Of a stretch of DNA of 64,000 nucleotides, positions 35,179 through 47,878 are shown in pieces (the stretch's first letter is position 1; the number at the start of each line of letters is the position of its first letter). The translations under genes were made by a program, and so were the position numbers. This DNA comes from Axinella damicornis (taxonomy: Eukaryota; Porifera; Demospongiae; Axinellida; Axinellidae). The stretch is taken from assembly GCA_963931865.1 (NCBI GenBank), contig OZ007516.1, positions 8,487,615 to 8,551,614 on the forward strand, read 5' to 3'. The notes below the pieces were generated by a model. The model worked only from the letters and a program-made list of their open reading frames with translations. It did not search any database and was not told the origin of the DNA.

Positions 35179-36735
35179 TCATTTACAGCGGACGTTCACG
35201 TCAGCACTGTTGGCTACAGAGTGTATCCATGTATCAAGACCTGCTAGTAATATGTTAAGGGTTTGTGGGTTCTGAGCTGAAACATCTCGAGTTTCAGCTG
35301 GATCAGCCAGAAGATTGTACAAGGCTGCTCGAGTCACCTTGCCATCATTGATGTCAGCATAGACCTTGAAGTGATTATCAGTTAAAGCCATGTTGTAACT
35401 TCCATTGAAATCTCCCCATGTATTGAACGCCCAAGCTATGGGTTTGCGTCTCTGTTCCGTACGAGACTCTCCAAGTATGACTGGTAGAACTGAAATGCCA
35501 TCTATTTCCCGATCTTGAGGTACATTGGTGCCCAAAATGTCACAAACTGTTGGAAGAAAATCATTAGTGACAACAGGATAAGCTGAGATACGGTTGTGTT
35601 TAATGACACCCGGCCATTCAATGATGCCTGGAACTCGTATCCCACCTTCGTACAGACTTCCTTTCCTCCCTCTCAACCCTGCAGTTCTCCCTGGGCTCTT
35701 ACTGTCTGGACCATTGTCACTGGCAAACCACAGCATTGTTTTGTCCCCGAGTTTATGTTGTCTGAGAAGTGTCCGTATATTACCAACAGCACTGTCCATT
35801 GCTGTGATGGTTCCATAGTAGTCGACATCTTCCTGCACATAGCCCTTTTCCTTATACTTCTCCAGGTAAGGTGAAACAGCAATGTACCTCCCATGGGGTG
35901 CATGGAATGCAATGTATGCAAAGAATGGTTGATTCAGGACAGAACGTTCTCCTAAAAATTTTGCAAACTCCTTCACAATGAAATCAGAGTCATCTCCTAT
36001 TATAGTTTGGCGGTGTGTTAGAATGTTCGTATTACCTTCCTCGCCACTATAGTAGTTTGCACATGGAGGAGGTGGCTTCGACTCGTAGTGTCCTAAACGG
36101 CACAAGGAGGCATTAAAGCAAGCACAATTAGGATTTGCTGTTGGAACTATTCGCTTTGTAACTTTCCATGTGTCGAAGCCGTGCTGGCCAGGGTGGGAGG
36201 TGGGCCACTGTTGATTGCCACCTTGGACTGGCAGTAGGTCACCAAGATGCCACTTGCCAAAGGTGGCAGTGCGGTAGCCATGGTCCTTAAGGATCTCAGC
36301 AACTGTAACCTCTGATGTTGGCAGAGGCATTTTTGTTGGACAACTAAAGTCATCTAGATGCTTGCAGTTTTGCCCTGGTATGTTAGCTGTCCACAGACAG
36401 TACCTGTTGTGGTTCCTTCCAGTGAGGAGGGTGCCCCTTGTTGGGGAGCACACAGGTGCACCACTGTAGAAGTGTGTGAACTTGATGCTGTGCGGGCCAG
36501 ATGCCATGGCATCCAAGTTGGGTGTCTCCGCTGGGCCGCCATTGTACCCTACATCTCCATATCCCAGGTCATCAGCCAGCACAAAGACAATGTTGGGTAG
36601 CTCTTGCATGGACATTGGCGTTGGTTGATAATCAGTTTTTAATCGCAGCATTCCCAGTACAGCAATCAAAGCAAGACAGCATAATGGTAGGTAGAATGTC
36701 CTACAGAAGATTTTCAGTTTCCTGTGTAATCGCAT
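35179..36735 (-). CDS. Formylglycine sulfatase, tandem copy 2
   Basis: 518 residues, strongly similar to copy 1 throughout the core. It has a basic start (MRLHRKLKIFCR), a hydrophobic anchor (LPLCCLALIAVLGML, about residues 16-30), ADDLGYGD, VCSPTRGTLLTGR with the modifiable Cys at 96, GKWHLG, FHAPHGRY, WFASDNGP and GRKGSLYEGGIRVP. Copies 1 and 2 diverge mostly in the N-terminus, a Cys-rich insert (NCACFNASLCRLGHY here) and the C-terminus. Tandem arrangement in the same direction indicates gene duplication. All catalytic residues visible in copy 1 are kept, so both may be active. Substrate not determined; a glycosaminoglycan sulfate is inferred from the neighbours. Confidence 0.88.
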   Translation of the reverse strand: MRLHRKLKIFCRTFYLPLCCLALIAVLGMLRLKTDYQPTPMSMQELPNIVFVLADDLGYGDVGYNGGPAETPNLDAMASGPHSIKFTHFYSGAPVCSPTRGTLLTGRNHNRYCLWTANIPGQNCKHLDDFSCPTKMPLPTSEVTVAEILKDHGYRTATFGKWHLGDLLPVQGGNQQWPTSHPGQHGFDTWKVTKRIVPTANPNCACFNASLCRLGHYESKPPPPCANYYSGEEGNTNILTHRQTIIGDDSDFIVKEFAKFLGERSVLNQPFFAYIAFHAPHGRYIAVSPYLEKYKEKGYVQEDVDYYGTITAMDSAVGNIRTLLRQHKLGDKTMLWFASDNGPDSKSPGRTAGLRGRKGSLYEGGIRVPGIIEWPGVIKHNRISAYPVVTNDFLPTVCDILGTNVPQDREIDGISVLPVILGESRTEQRRKPIAWAFNTWGDFNGSYNMALTDNHFKVYADINDGKVTRAALYNLLADPAETRDVSAQNPQTLNILLAGLDTWIHSVANSADVNVRCK

Positions 36736-37440
36736 GTCAGATTAGACAGCCACTGATCTGAAGCTGGATTCTGACCTAGTTACTAACTTGCATTCACAGG
36801 AATCTGTGCTTAGCAACACTGGTATGTAGCTATCATAAGGATAACATTATATTATTAACAGTATGTTTACACACTGGTTGCTGTGGTAGCTTCCTGGCTG
36901 TTGTATGTGTCATTCCTTGGAATGACACTGCAGGATATCAATTAGAAATCTGTGATAAGTGAGGTCATTGCATTTTGTTAATTCAAGAATCTGGAACTTG
37001 AAATTGTATGTAGCTAGCTATCATATGGATATTATTATATTAATTGATCATTCCGGTATGTTTACAATACACTCAGGGAACTCACAGCAGGTGATCAACA
37101 ACTTAGATCCGAGACTGGAGTACTGTGTGGCTATTGCAGCCAGCACTGTAGCCGAAACTAGTGATTTCAGCGATGCACAGAAAGTAGCTACCTGTAAGTA
37201 CAAGTAAAGGGCTCATGATATCGGTGGAAAATGGGAAAGGCATTTTTTACGGTCAACTAGGTGTTTTTCACACACTGGTTGCTATAGCACACCTGTGGTA
37301 GCTTCGTATGTGTCATTCCATGGAATGACACTGCATGCAGGATATCAATTAGAAATCTGCAAATAGCAAGCAATAAGTGAGGTCATTGATTGCATCTGTT
37401 TTTATTCAAGAATCTGGAACTTCAAATAGCTAGTAGTTAC
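36736..37440 (+). pseudogene. Orphan fibronectin-III-like exon between direct repeats
   Basis: About 37077-37192 reads QQVINNLDPRLEYCVAIAAS, then TVAETSDFSDAQKVAT, between a CAG acceptor and a GTAAGT donor. The L-x-P-x-x-x-Y-x-V-x-I-A-A pattern is that of the last strands of a fibronectin type III domain. Flanking sequence is duplicated (GTGTCATTCC...TGACACTGCA...GGATATCAATTAG at about 36910 and 37312). No other exon of the gene is visible. Confidence 0.45.
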
Positions 37441-39240
37441 CCTGTGCACGCATGCGCGAAGCTGGGTTAAGCAATCGGTTTAGTCTGTCAGTCGTCTGTC
37501 TGTCTGTCATTATGAGAATGCAATGGAATTGATCAGCTTGCAAGAGCAACATGCTAGCTCAAGCGCAGATGATGACATCATTGTCACAATTTCATCATGA
37601 CTGCTTTCGGCTAGTATCATGCGTGAAAAACATACCTGACAGCCTGACAGGTAGGCTAGTGTTATGCAGGTGTGTCCATAATTAGAATTCAGTAACACTT
37701 TGAACTTGGCTAGGAGCAATTCCATTAGTGAGTAGTACCTATACGTATGTTTCAGAGTTGGGCAGTTACTTTAGGCTGTCTGCTCATATTCTTGCGTGGC
37801 ATGCTTTGCACCTCCAGCTACAACTCTGTCGTCTGTTTCTTTCTCGCTGTCAAACCATTGCAGCTCATTAATGTAGCATAGAGAGGTTGAATCACAACTC
37901 TGTGGGATGTGGTTAATCTCATGCACATACACCGACCGTGACACGTGCCTGTGGGTTTCCAACAAATCACAACTCCCCTTTCCCCAAGGCCACTGAACAC
38001 CACACTCCTCGTTCACACATAGGTAGCCAGGGTAACATGAGATGGTTACTGTCATTGAGACCAGAGGGTTGCACGCGCCCTCTCATGTCATGCTACAATT
38101 AATTTAAATTTCCCACAGACCAATAACCATTCTGGTTAGTTTACCTGCCCACTATGCACTAACTCCGCCGTGGAAATATATAACAGGAGTATATAGCTAC
38201 TTACCTGGCATTGAGAACTTGATCTATAGTTAGCTATATACCTGGCCCAATTGTAATTGCAGGTGAATACTCATGTTGGGCCTCTCGGTGGCCCCAGGTG
38301 TCAATACCAAATTCTCAAGGAAGACTTTTGCTAGAGTTGGCTGATCGAAATGATATAAAATTATTTCACATCCTTAAATCAGGTGATCCAGTGGTCCATG
38401 TTAAACTTTTTTCAGGGGTGAAACCACATCCACATTACATCATCGCTGATGCTTTCCTATTTCAGCCCCTCTGGTCCATAGCTGTTGCATGGCCCCCTCA
38501 ACTCTTCTGATCATCTCCCCCTACCATTTACCCTTAGCTACCTGTGAAGCCCAATGCAACCATAACATAGCCTCGTTCCCAGGCTCCTCGCTACGGTATG
38601 TGACAATCGAAACGCTGGGAAGGAGCCTGGGAATGAGGCTACCATAACAACAACCTTACAAATCCTGTGCGTCTTGACTGGAAAGGAGGTCTGTGGGATG
38701 GCTACAATGACTTGCTTGCTTCAAGGACAAATGACATGTTGCAGCCTCTCATTGCATGAGACTAGACCTAGCTAGCTATAGCTAACTCAACTCATGCATG
38801 AACTGGATGAGGAATCGGGACAGTATACGTGTCAGCCTCGCCTCTTTTTACATTCCTCTCTTCAAACCCAGGAAACCAAAGAACGGTTCATCCATATATG
38901 GCCTAACACCCATTTGCAGCATCTCAGTTGTCCATTCATGCAAAGCTACGTACATGCATGGACATAGTGGTGTGATACAGGTCGAGCAAAGGAAGGCCCC
39001 TTGTTTGAGGAGAAGAATGTTCTTAAACATTAAATTTTGACCAAAAACTGCAAATTGATGTCAAGCAAAAATGGAACTGTAGCTACATGACGTCGCAGCT
39101 TCAGAGGCATCACCAGAGCATCTGTAATCCTTGAGTAGACGTACCAACTATACTTGCAGTTGCAAGGATACAACCTATCCAACTCAAGAGGCTATCCTGA
39201 AGCTTGTTCATGAACACAGTGAGTTTGTTTGATCCGGAGA
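37441..39240. other. Intergenic, no clear gene
   Basis: A minus ORF at 37771-38055 contains GYLCVNEECGVQWPWGKGSC and other Cys residues; I cannot place it. The hairpin element at 38568-38641 lies here. Confidence 0.35.
38568..38641. mobile_element. Hairpin element, CTCGTTCCCAG family
   Basis: TAGCCTCGTTCCCAGGCTCCT opens and AGGAGCCTGGGAATGAGGCTA closes; the centre is unpaired. Confidence 0.75.
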
Positions 39241-39259
39241 ATTAAGGCTTATGATTCTC

Positions 39260-39440
39260 TTGTAAAAACCCACTAGTTGACTGACGCACAGGAAGAGTCT
39301 GGACAACCATCTCCTCAATCCATCTACAGCAACCTACGTACATGCCGTTGTTAAATCCAGTCGCTCCACACCTTTCCCTAATTCTTGTGGTGTCCAACAG
39401 GGCTCTGTTCTTTCCCTCACATTCTTCTTATAATTTTTTA
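39260..39440 (+). mobile_element. Reverse-transcriptase fragment of a LINE
   Basis: The plus frame reads CGVQQGSVLSLTFFL before a stop, which is the RT motif normally written G-V-P-Q-G-S-V-L-G-P-L-L-F. Only this short piece survives; no YxDD motif was found. Confidence 0.6.
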
Positions 39441-40168
39441 TAGGCAAACTTGGAAATCAGCATGCCTTGCTGTTAGGCAGCTCCAGTAGAAAGCAACAAC
39501 AGCTCTGACACTAGTTGTCTGCATGTGCTGCTCCACCCCAAGAAATAACTTGCAGATTGGGATGCCGGCTTTTTCCTCTCTGAGCTGTGTACCAGGTATA
39601 CCAGAAGTCTGTCCACGACAATTCTACAAATGTATAACAATGGCCTTTCCTCTAATAGGTCTAAAACTGCATGACATGGTCATGTTTTCCATGGACTCCT
39701 CCATTCCCATCGTTGAAGAAGCCCTTGGAACAAATCACTGTCTGCCAGCACAGCAATACCATAATATTGTTCATGACCCACCCACACTTAAGCTGCAGGC
39801 TGTAGCATTGGGAATTAATTTTAGCTGGCTACCCACTGAAGCCTTTACGACTGTATAGTGTGTACTGGTACTTGCACGATTCACGTCTCCCTGGTGGCCA
39901 ATACCCAGTGACTGGTTAGTACGCCATATCATGCATTGTGAGATGTGAACATCACAACCATATAATATGAGGGAAGTATTATCAAACACAATCGCACTGC
40001 CATACAGCACACCACAAACATACGCAAGATCAAACAGATCCAGTACATAACAACAGCAACAACAACAAGGCCACCGAAAAAGCGTCAACAAGATATAAGA
40101 TATATAAAGTATACAAAATAACCATCACGATACGAATAACCATGGTGTAAATGTTGTTACTTAGGCCC
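39441..40168. other. Downstream of chimaerin; no gene recognised
   Basis: A 111-codon plus ORF (39523-39858) has no motif I can name and may be chance. This stretch should contain the 3' UTR of the minus-strand chimaerin gene. Confidence 0.35.
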
Positions 40169-41669
40169 CTACACAAAAAGGATGTCGTGTTTACGGATAA
40201 TGTACTCGACGAAATTCCTCTGAACTGAGAAGTCTTTCATGAGGGAAATGTCTTCAGAGGCAGGGCGCATGAGGGTCGGAGAGAATACCACAGCAAGATT
40301 GTAAGCTGTCATCTTGTTCTCTTGCAATTCAATCCTGGAGAACGTAATCCGATAGACGTGCCATAATATACAGGGCTTGTACATGCGGATATGGACTGGG
40401 AACAATGCTACAGTATCGCACAATTCTAAATATCTGATAGCATGAATTTTATCGCGATTATGCTTAAAACGATATTATCACTCAGTCCTAGTTATCAACA
40501 ATGAGTGCTAGGTTGAGTGTGCCATTCGTAAGCAGTTGTGTATACATATCTCCCTCTGCCTTATCCTCCCTCCCTCTCTCTCCACCTCCCTCTCTCTACC
40601 TCCCTCCCCCTCCCTCTCTCTTTCCCTCCCAGATTCAAATATCAGCCTTGGTTTCTAACCCCAGAAACTCATAGCCAAACTGACAAAAATAATTCATCTG
40701 AACCCCTTCTGTACTTTGGAAACCACACGTCCTACATCAGCTTGCATTTACCACTACTGACCATTTACCACTACTGACTGGATGTCTACTGTTTAGTAGT
40801 ACCTGTGCAAGTGTTCAGCCAGGAACTTGAGCACATTGTAGTGTGCCTTAGGCAGTAGCTTGAGGGCATTTGCCAGAGGTTGCCAGTCTGCGTTGGGGTC
40901 CTCACTGTCAGTGATGACGCCTGTATGAGTGTGTGAGAGTGTGAGTGTGTGTGTGTGGGTATGTGCATGTGTGTGTGTGCATGTGTGGGTGTGTGAGTAC
41001 AAGTGTACATGAGTGTGGTGTGTGTGTGTGTGGCATGTGTGTATTGTATTAATAATTATCTCTTTAGGGCCCAAATTTCTTTCTCTAGGTCATTTTCAGT
41101 CTATAGAACACTTAAACATACCCTAATTTCTGTTCCCTGGCGTTGCTGGGCTTGAAACTGCTCACACAGGTAATTTCAGCTATACTAAGCGTATACGTGA
41201 CTTAACCACACCCACCAATTAACGGACTTGCAATCAAGCCTCCCGAGAAATGGCAACCCGCTGTAGCTGAAAAATGTGCGATGTATGCTGGAAATGGAGG
41301 CCCTACAAAGCCAGACGGCTACTTTCTGATCCCGTTTATGCCAAAAATCATGGAAATGGCCCTCCCAGTGCCGACCAAGACCTTTCTGCCGCGGAGCCCA
41401 GACACGGCCATGCTGTTTGCACCCTCCGGGTGCACCCACCCACCTCCCCTTGTCCCGCCCTTTCTGCTGTCGTAGAACCTATCTCCCAAGGACATTGCCG
41501 GAAGTCACATGATGAAGCTGAAACTATTATGACGACATTTGGCGCTATGGGCCCTAAAGGGCTAAAGAGCTATTATTATTTGCTGTCACAATCACACAAC
41601 TGTCAGATACAAGGCAGTGCTTCATTTAGAAAATCGTGGCAAAGTAAAGGGGGAGGCTTGGTTTGCAAA

Positions 41670-41705
<36 letters not shown>

Positions 41706-44700
41706 ACTCCGTAACCAAATCCCTGTAGGCTCCCCCCACCACCTACTCAACCTTTCTATCACACACAAACAATTGCTTACAAGTAGCCTTCATCAGCGCA
41801 CTGTAGGCATCAAACGAAACGAGTGGGATGGGCAGGTCCCTGAAGTACAGCTTCACAGCACTGGTGATGATGTTCATATCCTCGTACTGAGAGAAGTCAA
41901 CAGTCTCACCTGGAAGAGAGAGAGAGTGACATCAAGCAGCTTGGTTAGACGAGCATCATACTAGCTGTATCTGGCTAAACAAAGTGAATTGGATATTCCT
42001 GTAAGTACATCACCCCTAAGGGTTCACATGTACACCATGCAGTGGAGAGGCTGACTGCTACACCCAACGTACATTCTCAGTTGAGTTAGCAGGTATACCC
42101 AGGCAGTGTAGCTGCATTTTGGAGACTAGAGAACCAGCAGAGGCCATCTCAGAGTGCTCAGGTTTCAGTACATGTTGCAAGTTAGGGAGCACGCCCCAGC
42201 TCACCCAAGGTACGCAATCTGTTCCTGCCCTCCTCCCCTCCCCTCCCCTCCCCCCACAGTGAATGCACATGTATGTACATTGTATACTTCCTCCTTCACA
42301 TCATAGTCACATACCTTCATCGTATTTCTCTTTAAGGTCAAGAATCTCACTGCTCTGGCCAGACACTCTGTAAATCCCCTCTGAGGTTAGGTCTGCTGGA
42401 AGTACAAGCCAGGTACTTAGTTTGCAAACACAGAACAAAGTGGGCATCCTGACTACCCTCCATTGTGAATAAGTGGAGGTGAAGTCCCATAGCTGCATGG
42501 TATGTAATCAACACTGCATGGATACTACTACTACTGGGTGGAAAAGGGTGGAATCACAAGCACCTGCCAGGGTCTTTTGGCATTGCGTAAAGGGGTATGG
42601 GCATTCCATACAGGTTTGGATTCTGTAACATAGGCTTTCGGGCTTTTAGGCTCTAAACTGATTTACAATTGGCAGAAGAGTTAGACTTTCCAGTTGTTTT
42701 TTTTACGGATTTCCCAACTGGTTCTGTTTTGTACGAGAATATACACTGTACTGCAGTTCATGAACACTGAAGTTCAAAGTCCAAAGATTTTTGTGCATGC
42801 GTGTTTAGTTGTGGGACACAAACGGTGTGTGAATATTTTGCGGCTAAAGATCACTAGGGAGCTGTGTACTCTCTTCTGCAGAGGAATTGACTGGCTTGTA
42901 GGCGAGTGTAGCAGCTATCTGTACTTAGAGTTGGTGTAGAAACAGAATGGGAGACACACCCACCTCGAGATTCAATTTCTGCAATGCATTCTTTGAGGAT
43001 GTTTGGAACCTTGTTACCCTCCAGCTTTACTAGAGTCGTCAGGTCTACACCATACACTGGAGGTAGAGGAGAGGGGGGAGGGGAGAAGGTGGAGAAGGAT
43101 GAAAGGAGGGGAGCGGGGAGGAGGTGAGGGGAAAGGGGGAGGAGGAAGGGGAGGAGGAAGGGGAGGAGGAGGAGGAAGAGGAGGAGGAGAAGGGAGAAGG
43201 GGATGAGGAGGAGAAGGGGATGAGGAGGAGGAAGGGGAGGAGGAGGAGGAAGGGGAGGAGGAGAAGGGAGAAGGGGATGAGGAGGAGGAAGGGGAGGAGG
43301 AGGAGGAAGGGGAGGAGGAGGAGGAAGGGGAGGAGGAGGAGGAAGGGGAGGAGGAGAAGGGAGAAGGGGATGAGGAGGAGGAGGAAGGGGAGGAGGAGAA
43401 GGGAGAAGGGGAGGAGGAGGAGGGAAGGGGGAAAGGGAAGGAAGAAGAGAGAGAAGGCAGGAGGAAGGGAACGCAAATGTATTATAAGCACATGCACATG
43501 GAATATATCCACTGGACCTCAACATGTGTCAGTAGGAGCCCATATGTCAGTTATTGAAACCATCATCCAAGACAAACAGACGCACATCACAACGTTTACA
43601 TAGCTGCGTACCTCTCTTAACAAACTTCTTGTTTGGGTAGCACTCGTGGGTCACGGCTGCCTTGACACACTGTCTGTGGATGTCCATACCGCAGTCTTTA
43701 CAGCGCATACCCTGCTGTACGATCCCCCACAAGAAGTTGTGGCAGATTTCACACCACGTGGGACTCTTGTAGTTATGTACCTAGGAGGAAATTTAGTTGG
43801 GGGAGGGAGGTTGGGAGAGAGGGAGGGTGGAGGGAGGGAGCAAAGGAGAGAGGTTGGGGGGAGGGATATGTATGATCACTGCACAGCCGTAACACCTACT
43901 GATACTACCTTGCACTGTTACGTACGGACACAGGGCTAAGGTCTGTTGCTCAGTGGGTAGAGTTTGGATGTGATGTACTGCATGCCTGGCTGTTAAAGCT
44001 ATGGATATGGGCTGACGGCAGGCATGGGAGTGTAGCCACAGTAGCACTGGTCATGGGACCCCGAAATGCACAACCCTGAACTGAACTGTGAACTACAAAT
44101 GTGCATGTATAGCTTAATTGCGCTGTACCTGTAATGTGAACACTCATATCACCTGTACAGCAAGTGCACAGGAAACTGTCTAGACAGATATAGCTGCTGT
44201 AAGGCAAAATGTGCAAGGAATGTTGATGATGTTAACGATCGTGATCCCATGTCCGAAGCACTTCTGGGAGGCCATCCTAGCCAGTTTAACCTTGTTCGCA
44301 GCCTACCGAAAACCAGTCACTCAAACTCTGCATTCATAGCGAGAAACTTAGCATTCCATGTGCAATGAAGTGTGATCGAAAACAATTATTAGTTGATGTT
44401 TGAGCAAGAGAAGTCCGCTTCCTTCATTCCATGAAGCATTACACTGTGTGATGCCTGCCTCGTGTGTGTGGCAACACTCCACCAAGAGGTTTCATGTATC
44501 CTTTCCAAGTATTCGAGGGGCAACCGCACACCTGGTAGCAGCTGCTGCAACTGGTACCGGTTGCAACTCGCTGGTAAAGCAAGCTATAGTATTGCAACGC
44601 ATTCCAATTAACGCACATGCCACGTGAAAACCATGCTCGATCGACGTCGATCGAGTCAGCAATTAATGGCGGCTCAAGGAGAAATTGTTACAGCGTTCAC

Positions 44701-47700
44701 AACTTCGCCACCACGGTGAGTTTTGGCATGCAAGCGTCAGTGAACGACAGCGATCACGGCCGTGTGGTCAGAATCTTCGCGTGCCTTTCGGTACTGCCAC
44801 CAGAAGTCGAAGAGAGCGCTGGAGCAATGGCGGGACAAAAGCGCTCATATCTCCACCACCAAGGTGAGTTTCAGCACTAACTTATTACGTTCAGGTCAGT
44901 GCATGATAGCGATCACAGCGGTGTAGTCAGAATTTGTGTAGGCCAAATCCTAAGTACTCAAACATGATATTATATTGGGTTATATTATATTATATTACGC
45001 GGCACAATTTTTCCCCTACCAGGAGTGTAATTAGTGCAATCTGAGACCATTCACAGACCTTGGTGACCACAATTAAGCCTAACTTTTGAGGGGAAGTTGG
45101 AGTATTGTGGGAGGGAAGCCCCCCCCCCCCCCAGCCCTCCAGTAGATAAAACCGTGTTTTCATGGCTCCCATGGCTACCAAAACTCAGTTTGTTAGAAAG
45201 CCTACCATTAACCTAATGCTGTTCCTCCATGGCTTGATAGCCCTACAAGGCAGCCATCGTTTCAGTGCTATAACTCCATGGCCTTTGAAAGGCTCACTGA
45301 GAACTGCCCTACGTGTGTCTGCAGCGGTCAACACAACCCTCAGCATTTCTCCACTAAACTCTGCCATAAACAGTTCCCTCTCGTGCTCAAGGTACAACTG
45401 ATCTTCTTTGCTTGCACCTTATTTTTACATGTGACAAGATTCTAGTTTCTCGCTATGTACACAGAATTAAAGTACACGGTATTGCTAGGCTGTGTGTGAG
45501 GTTAGAAATGACTATAATGGTAACTGAGTGCCATATGAAATGATTCTGAGAATTACTCCGGATGTGATGTCACCATCAATACATTCCTTAACTCTTTATT
45601 TCTACGCCTACAATTCACTTCTACATACAAAAGGCACCTGCACAGTAGCTTCAATCACGACCTAGCTGTCATTCACGTTGACACTAACCTTGAACACGTG
45701 TGCTTTGAAATAAGGCGATGCCTTGTACTGTGTGTGTCTAGACTTGTAGCCCCCCAGAGCCATGCTTGGCGGCAGTGTGCAGGTCTGGAGGGTGAGAGGA
45801 GAGACAAGGATCAGCATAGATCAGAGGCGGTGCTAGCATAATGACTTAGTGATTGAGTCCATGAAAACTGTCCACGAAACTGGACCAGGGGTATACCCAT
45901 ATCTGGAAATTGAATGCTCTGGTCAAAGTATTTACCAGCCCACAGTAGCAACGTTGAAGGATACCATGGCAACTGTGAACAGACCTCGCAATAATTTTGC
46001 AAATGCATACAGTCTGGACATGTCAGCTGGTATCAAATAATTATGTGTCCACTCAATGCCTGAAAACAGCTACATGTATTTGTCCAGAAACTGTCTGGTG
46101 TCTGATGTTATAGTGAGCCCTGTGGAATTTCTCATGGAAGACAAATACTCAGACCACTGATGACACATACATGTAGAATTATCTTTCAAATTTCGAACCA
46201 GATATCTCTCATATTAAACCGAGTTCAACTTCTAAACAAGATCAATATACTATGGATCACAAATCGTATGACATTAGCTCAAGATGTGCCTGCTTGCTCA
46301 TAACGGTATTATTCAACCTACCCCCTTGTGTGTGTCTCTGCATCTTTCGGTACCCCCGTGGTACCTCAACGGTGCCTTGTTAGACCCATCCATCACCCTA
46401 GAGCCGGCGTACACTGGACTTTCGAGGAGAGAGAGGGTGTTTGCCTTCCGTCGACGCATACCTAGGTGACCACCATTCGGTACTTTCAACTCGGAAAGCT
46501 CCATTCTCTTGGCGTCGTCAGCTAGCATGTCCTCTTTCACCGCATCTTTCAGAACTCTCAGGACAGAGGTGTACCGATTACGATTATGATTCTCGTCCCC
46601 TTCTTTGTCATCTGAAAGTGATGTAGCACTTCTAGACTTGCGTTGGGGAATGGGCGCAGTGGATTGGACAAGGGCGGCTAGAGCTGAGCTGTGACGATTA
46701 TTCTCCCTTTCGATGGAAGTAGCGCTTTTCACTCTCCTTTGTGCCAGTGGGGAAGTAGATTTAACTAGTGCTGCCAATGCCGATTCATGCTCGCATTGGT
46801 CCACCTTCTTTCTGTCGAGTGAGTTTGTGCTCTTGGCTCTCCGTTGAGCAAGAGGAGAGGCCGAGGGAACGAAACATCCAGATCGAGGTCTGTCAAACCC
46901 TAGCAGATCCGGGGTCGAACGTCTTTGGGTTGGAGGGGTGAGGTCAAGGTCAGACTGGACGTCGTCGGAATTTGGAGTCAGTGGGGTTGGTGGTTGATCC
47001 TCGTCAAAATTGAGTATTGTGTGGGCGGGTATGGGGGAGGGAAGGGGGGAGTAGCAGACGGGAGGTGTGATGTCGCCTGACACAGAGGAGGACGGGGAGC
47101 GGGACTGGGAACGTCGCATCTCGAGGTAGGCTGCCTTTCCCTTTGCTCCCTTCACACGTCTGAGATGAGAGGGGCAGTACATTTATTACGTAAGTAATAG
47201 AAGCAGTAGTTTAACCCAACATGGACATGCAGGCCCGCCCTCTGCTAGTGTCACTTGTCAATATTTCATCTAGCTGAGCTGGGTAGGGGAGAAGCTTACC
47301 AACCCAAACAGCTATGCTCTCCCTCTCCAAAAATGTACAAAAGTGACTATAAATTCCTTTGTGGACTATTCCTCTCTGGACAAAAAACTGCCCTTGCTTC
47401 TTGCGTACATGTACCATTTGCACACAACTGCTGGAGGGCCAACACACCTTGCCGACTGTCTCCTCAGCCTACTGCTGGAGGGACAACACACCTTGCCGAC
47501 TGTCTCCTCAGCCTACTGCTGGAGGGACAACACACCTTGCCGACTGTCTCCTCAGCCTGGTCTGCCTATTGGACTTGCGCCTGACAACGACCCTCCCTCG
47601 CTGCATGGTGAGGCCTGCATTGTGCTGCTGGAGGTAGAGTGTGATGAGACCATCCTGCACTAAGTCCTCCAGGTGTTCAAACTTTATTTCACCTGGGTTT

Positions 47701-47709
47701 GAAGATGTG

Positions 47710-47759
<50 letters not shown>

Positions 47760-47781
47760 GTGTGTGCATGTGTGTGTGTGT

Positions 47782-47878
<97 letters not shown>

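Noticed and set aside
42854..43606. 155-223-codon Pro/Leu ORFs and a Glu/Arg ORF
   Set aside because: They follow from the polypurine tract; only the short exon 10 part is coding, in the chimaerin frame.
47420..47560. CRISPR-like array
   Set aside because: Units are contiguous 44-bp copies without spacers; the context is a eukaryotic exon edge.
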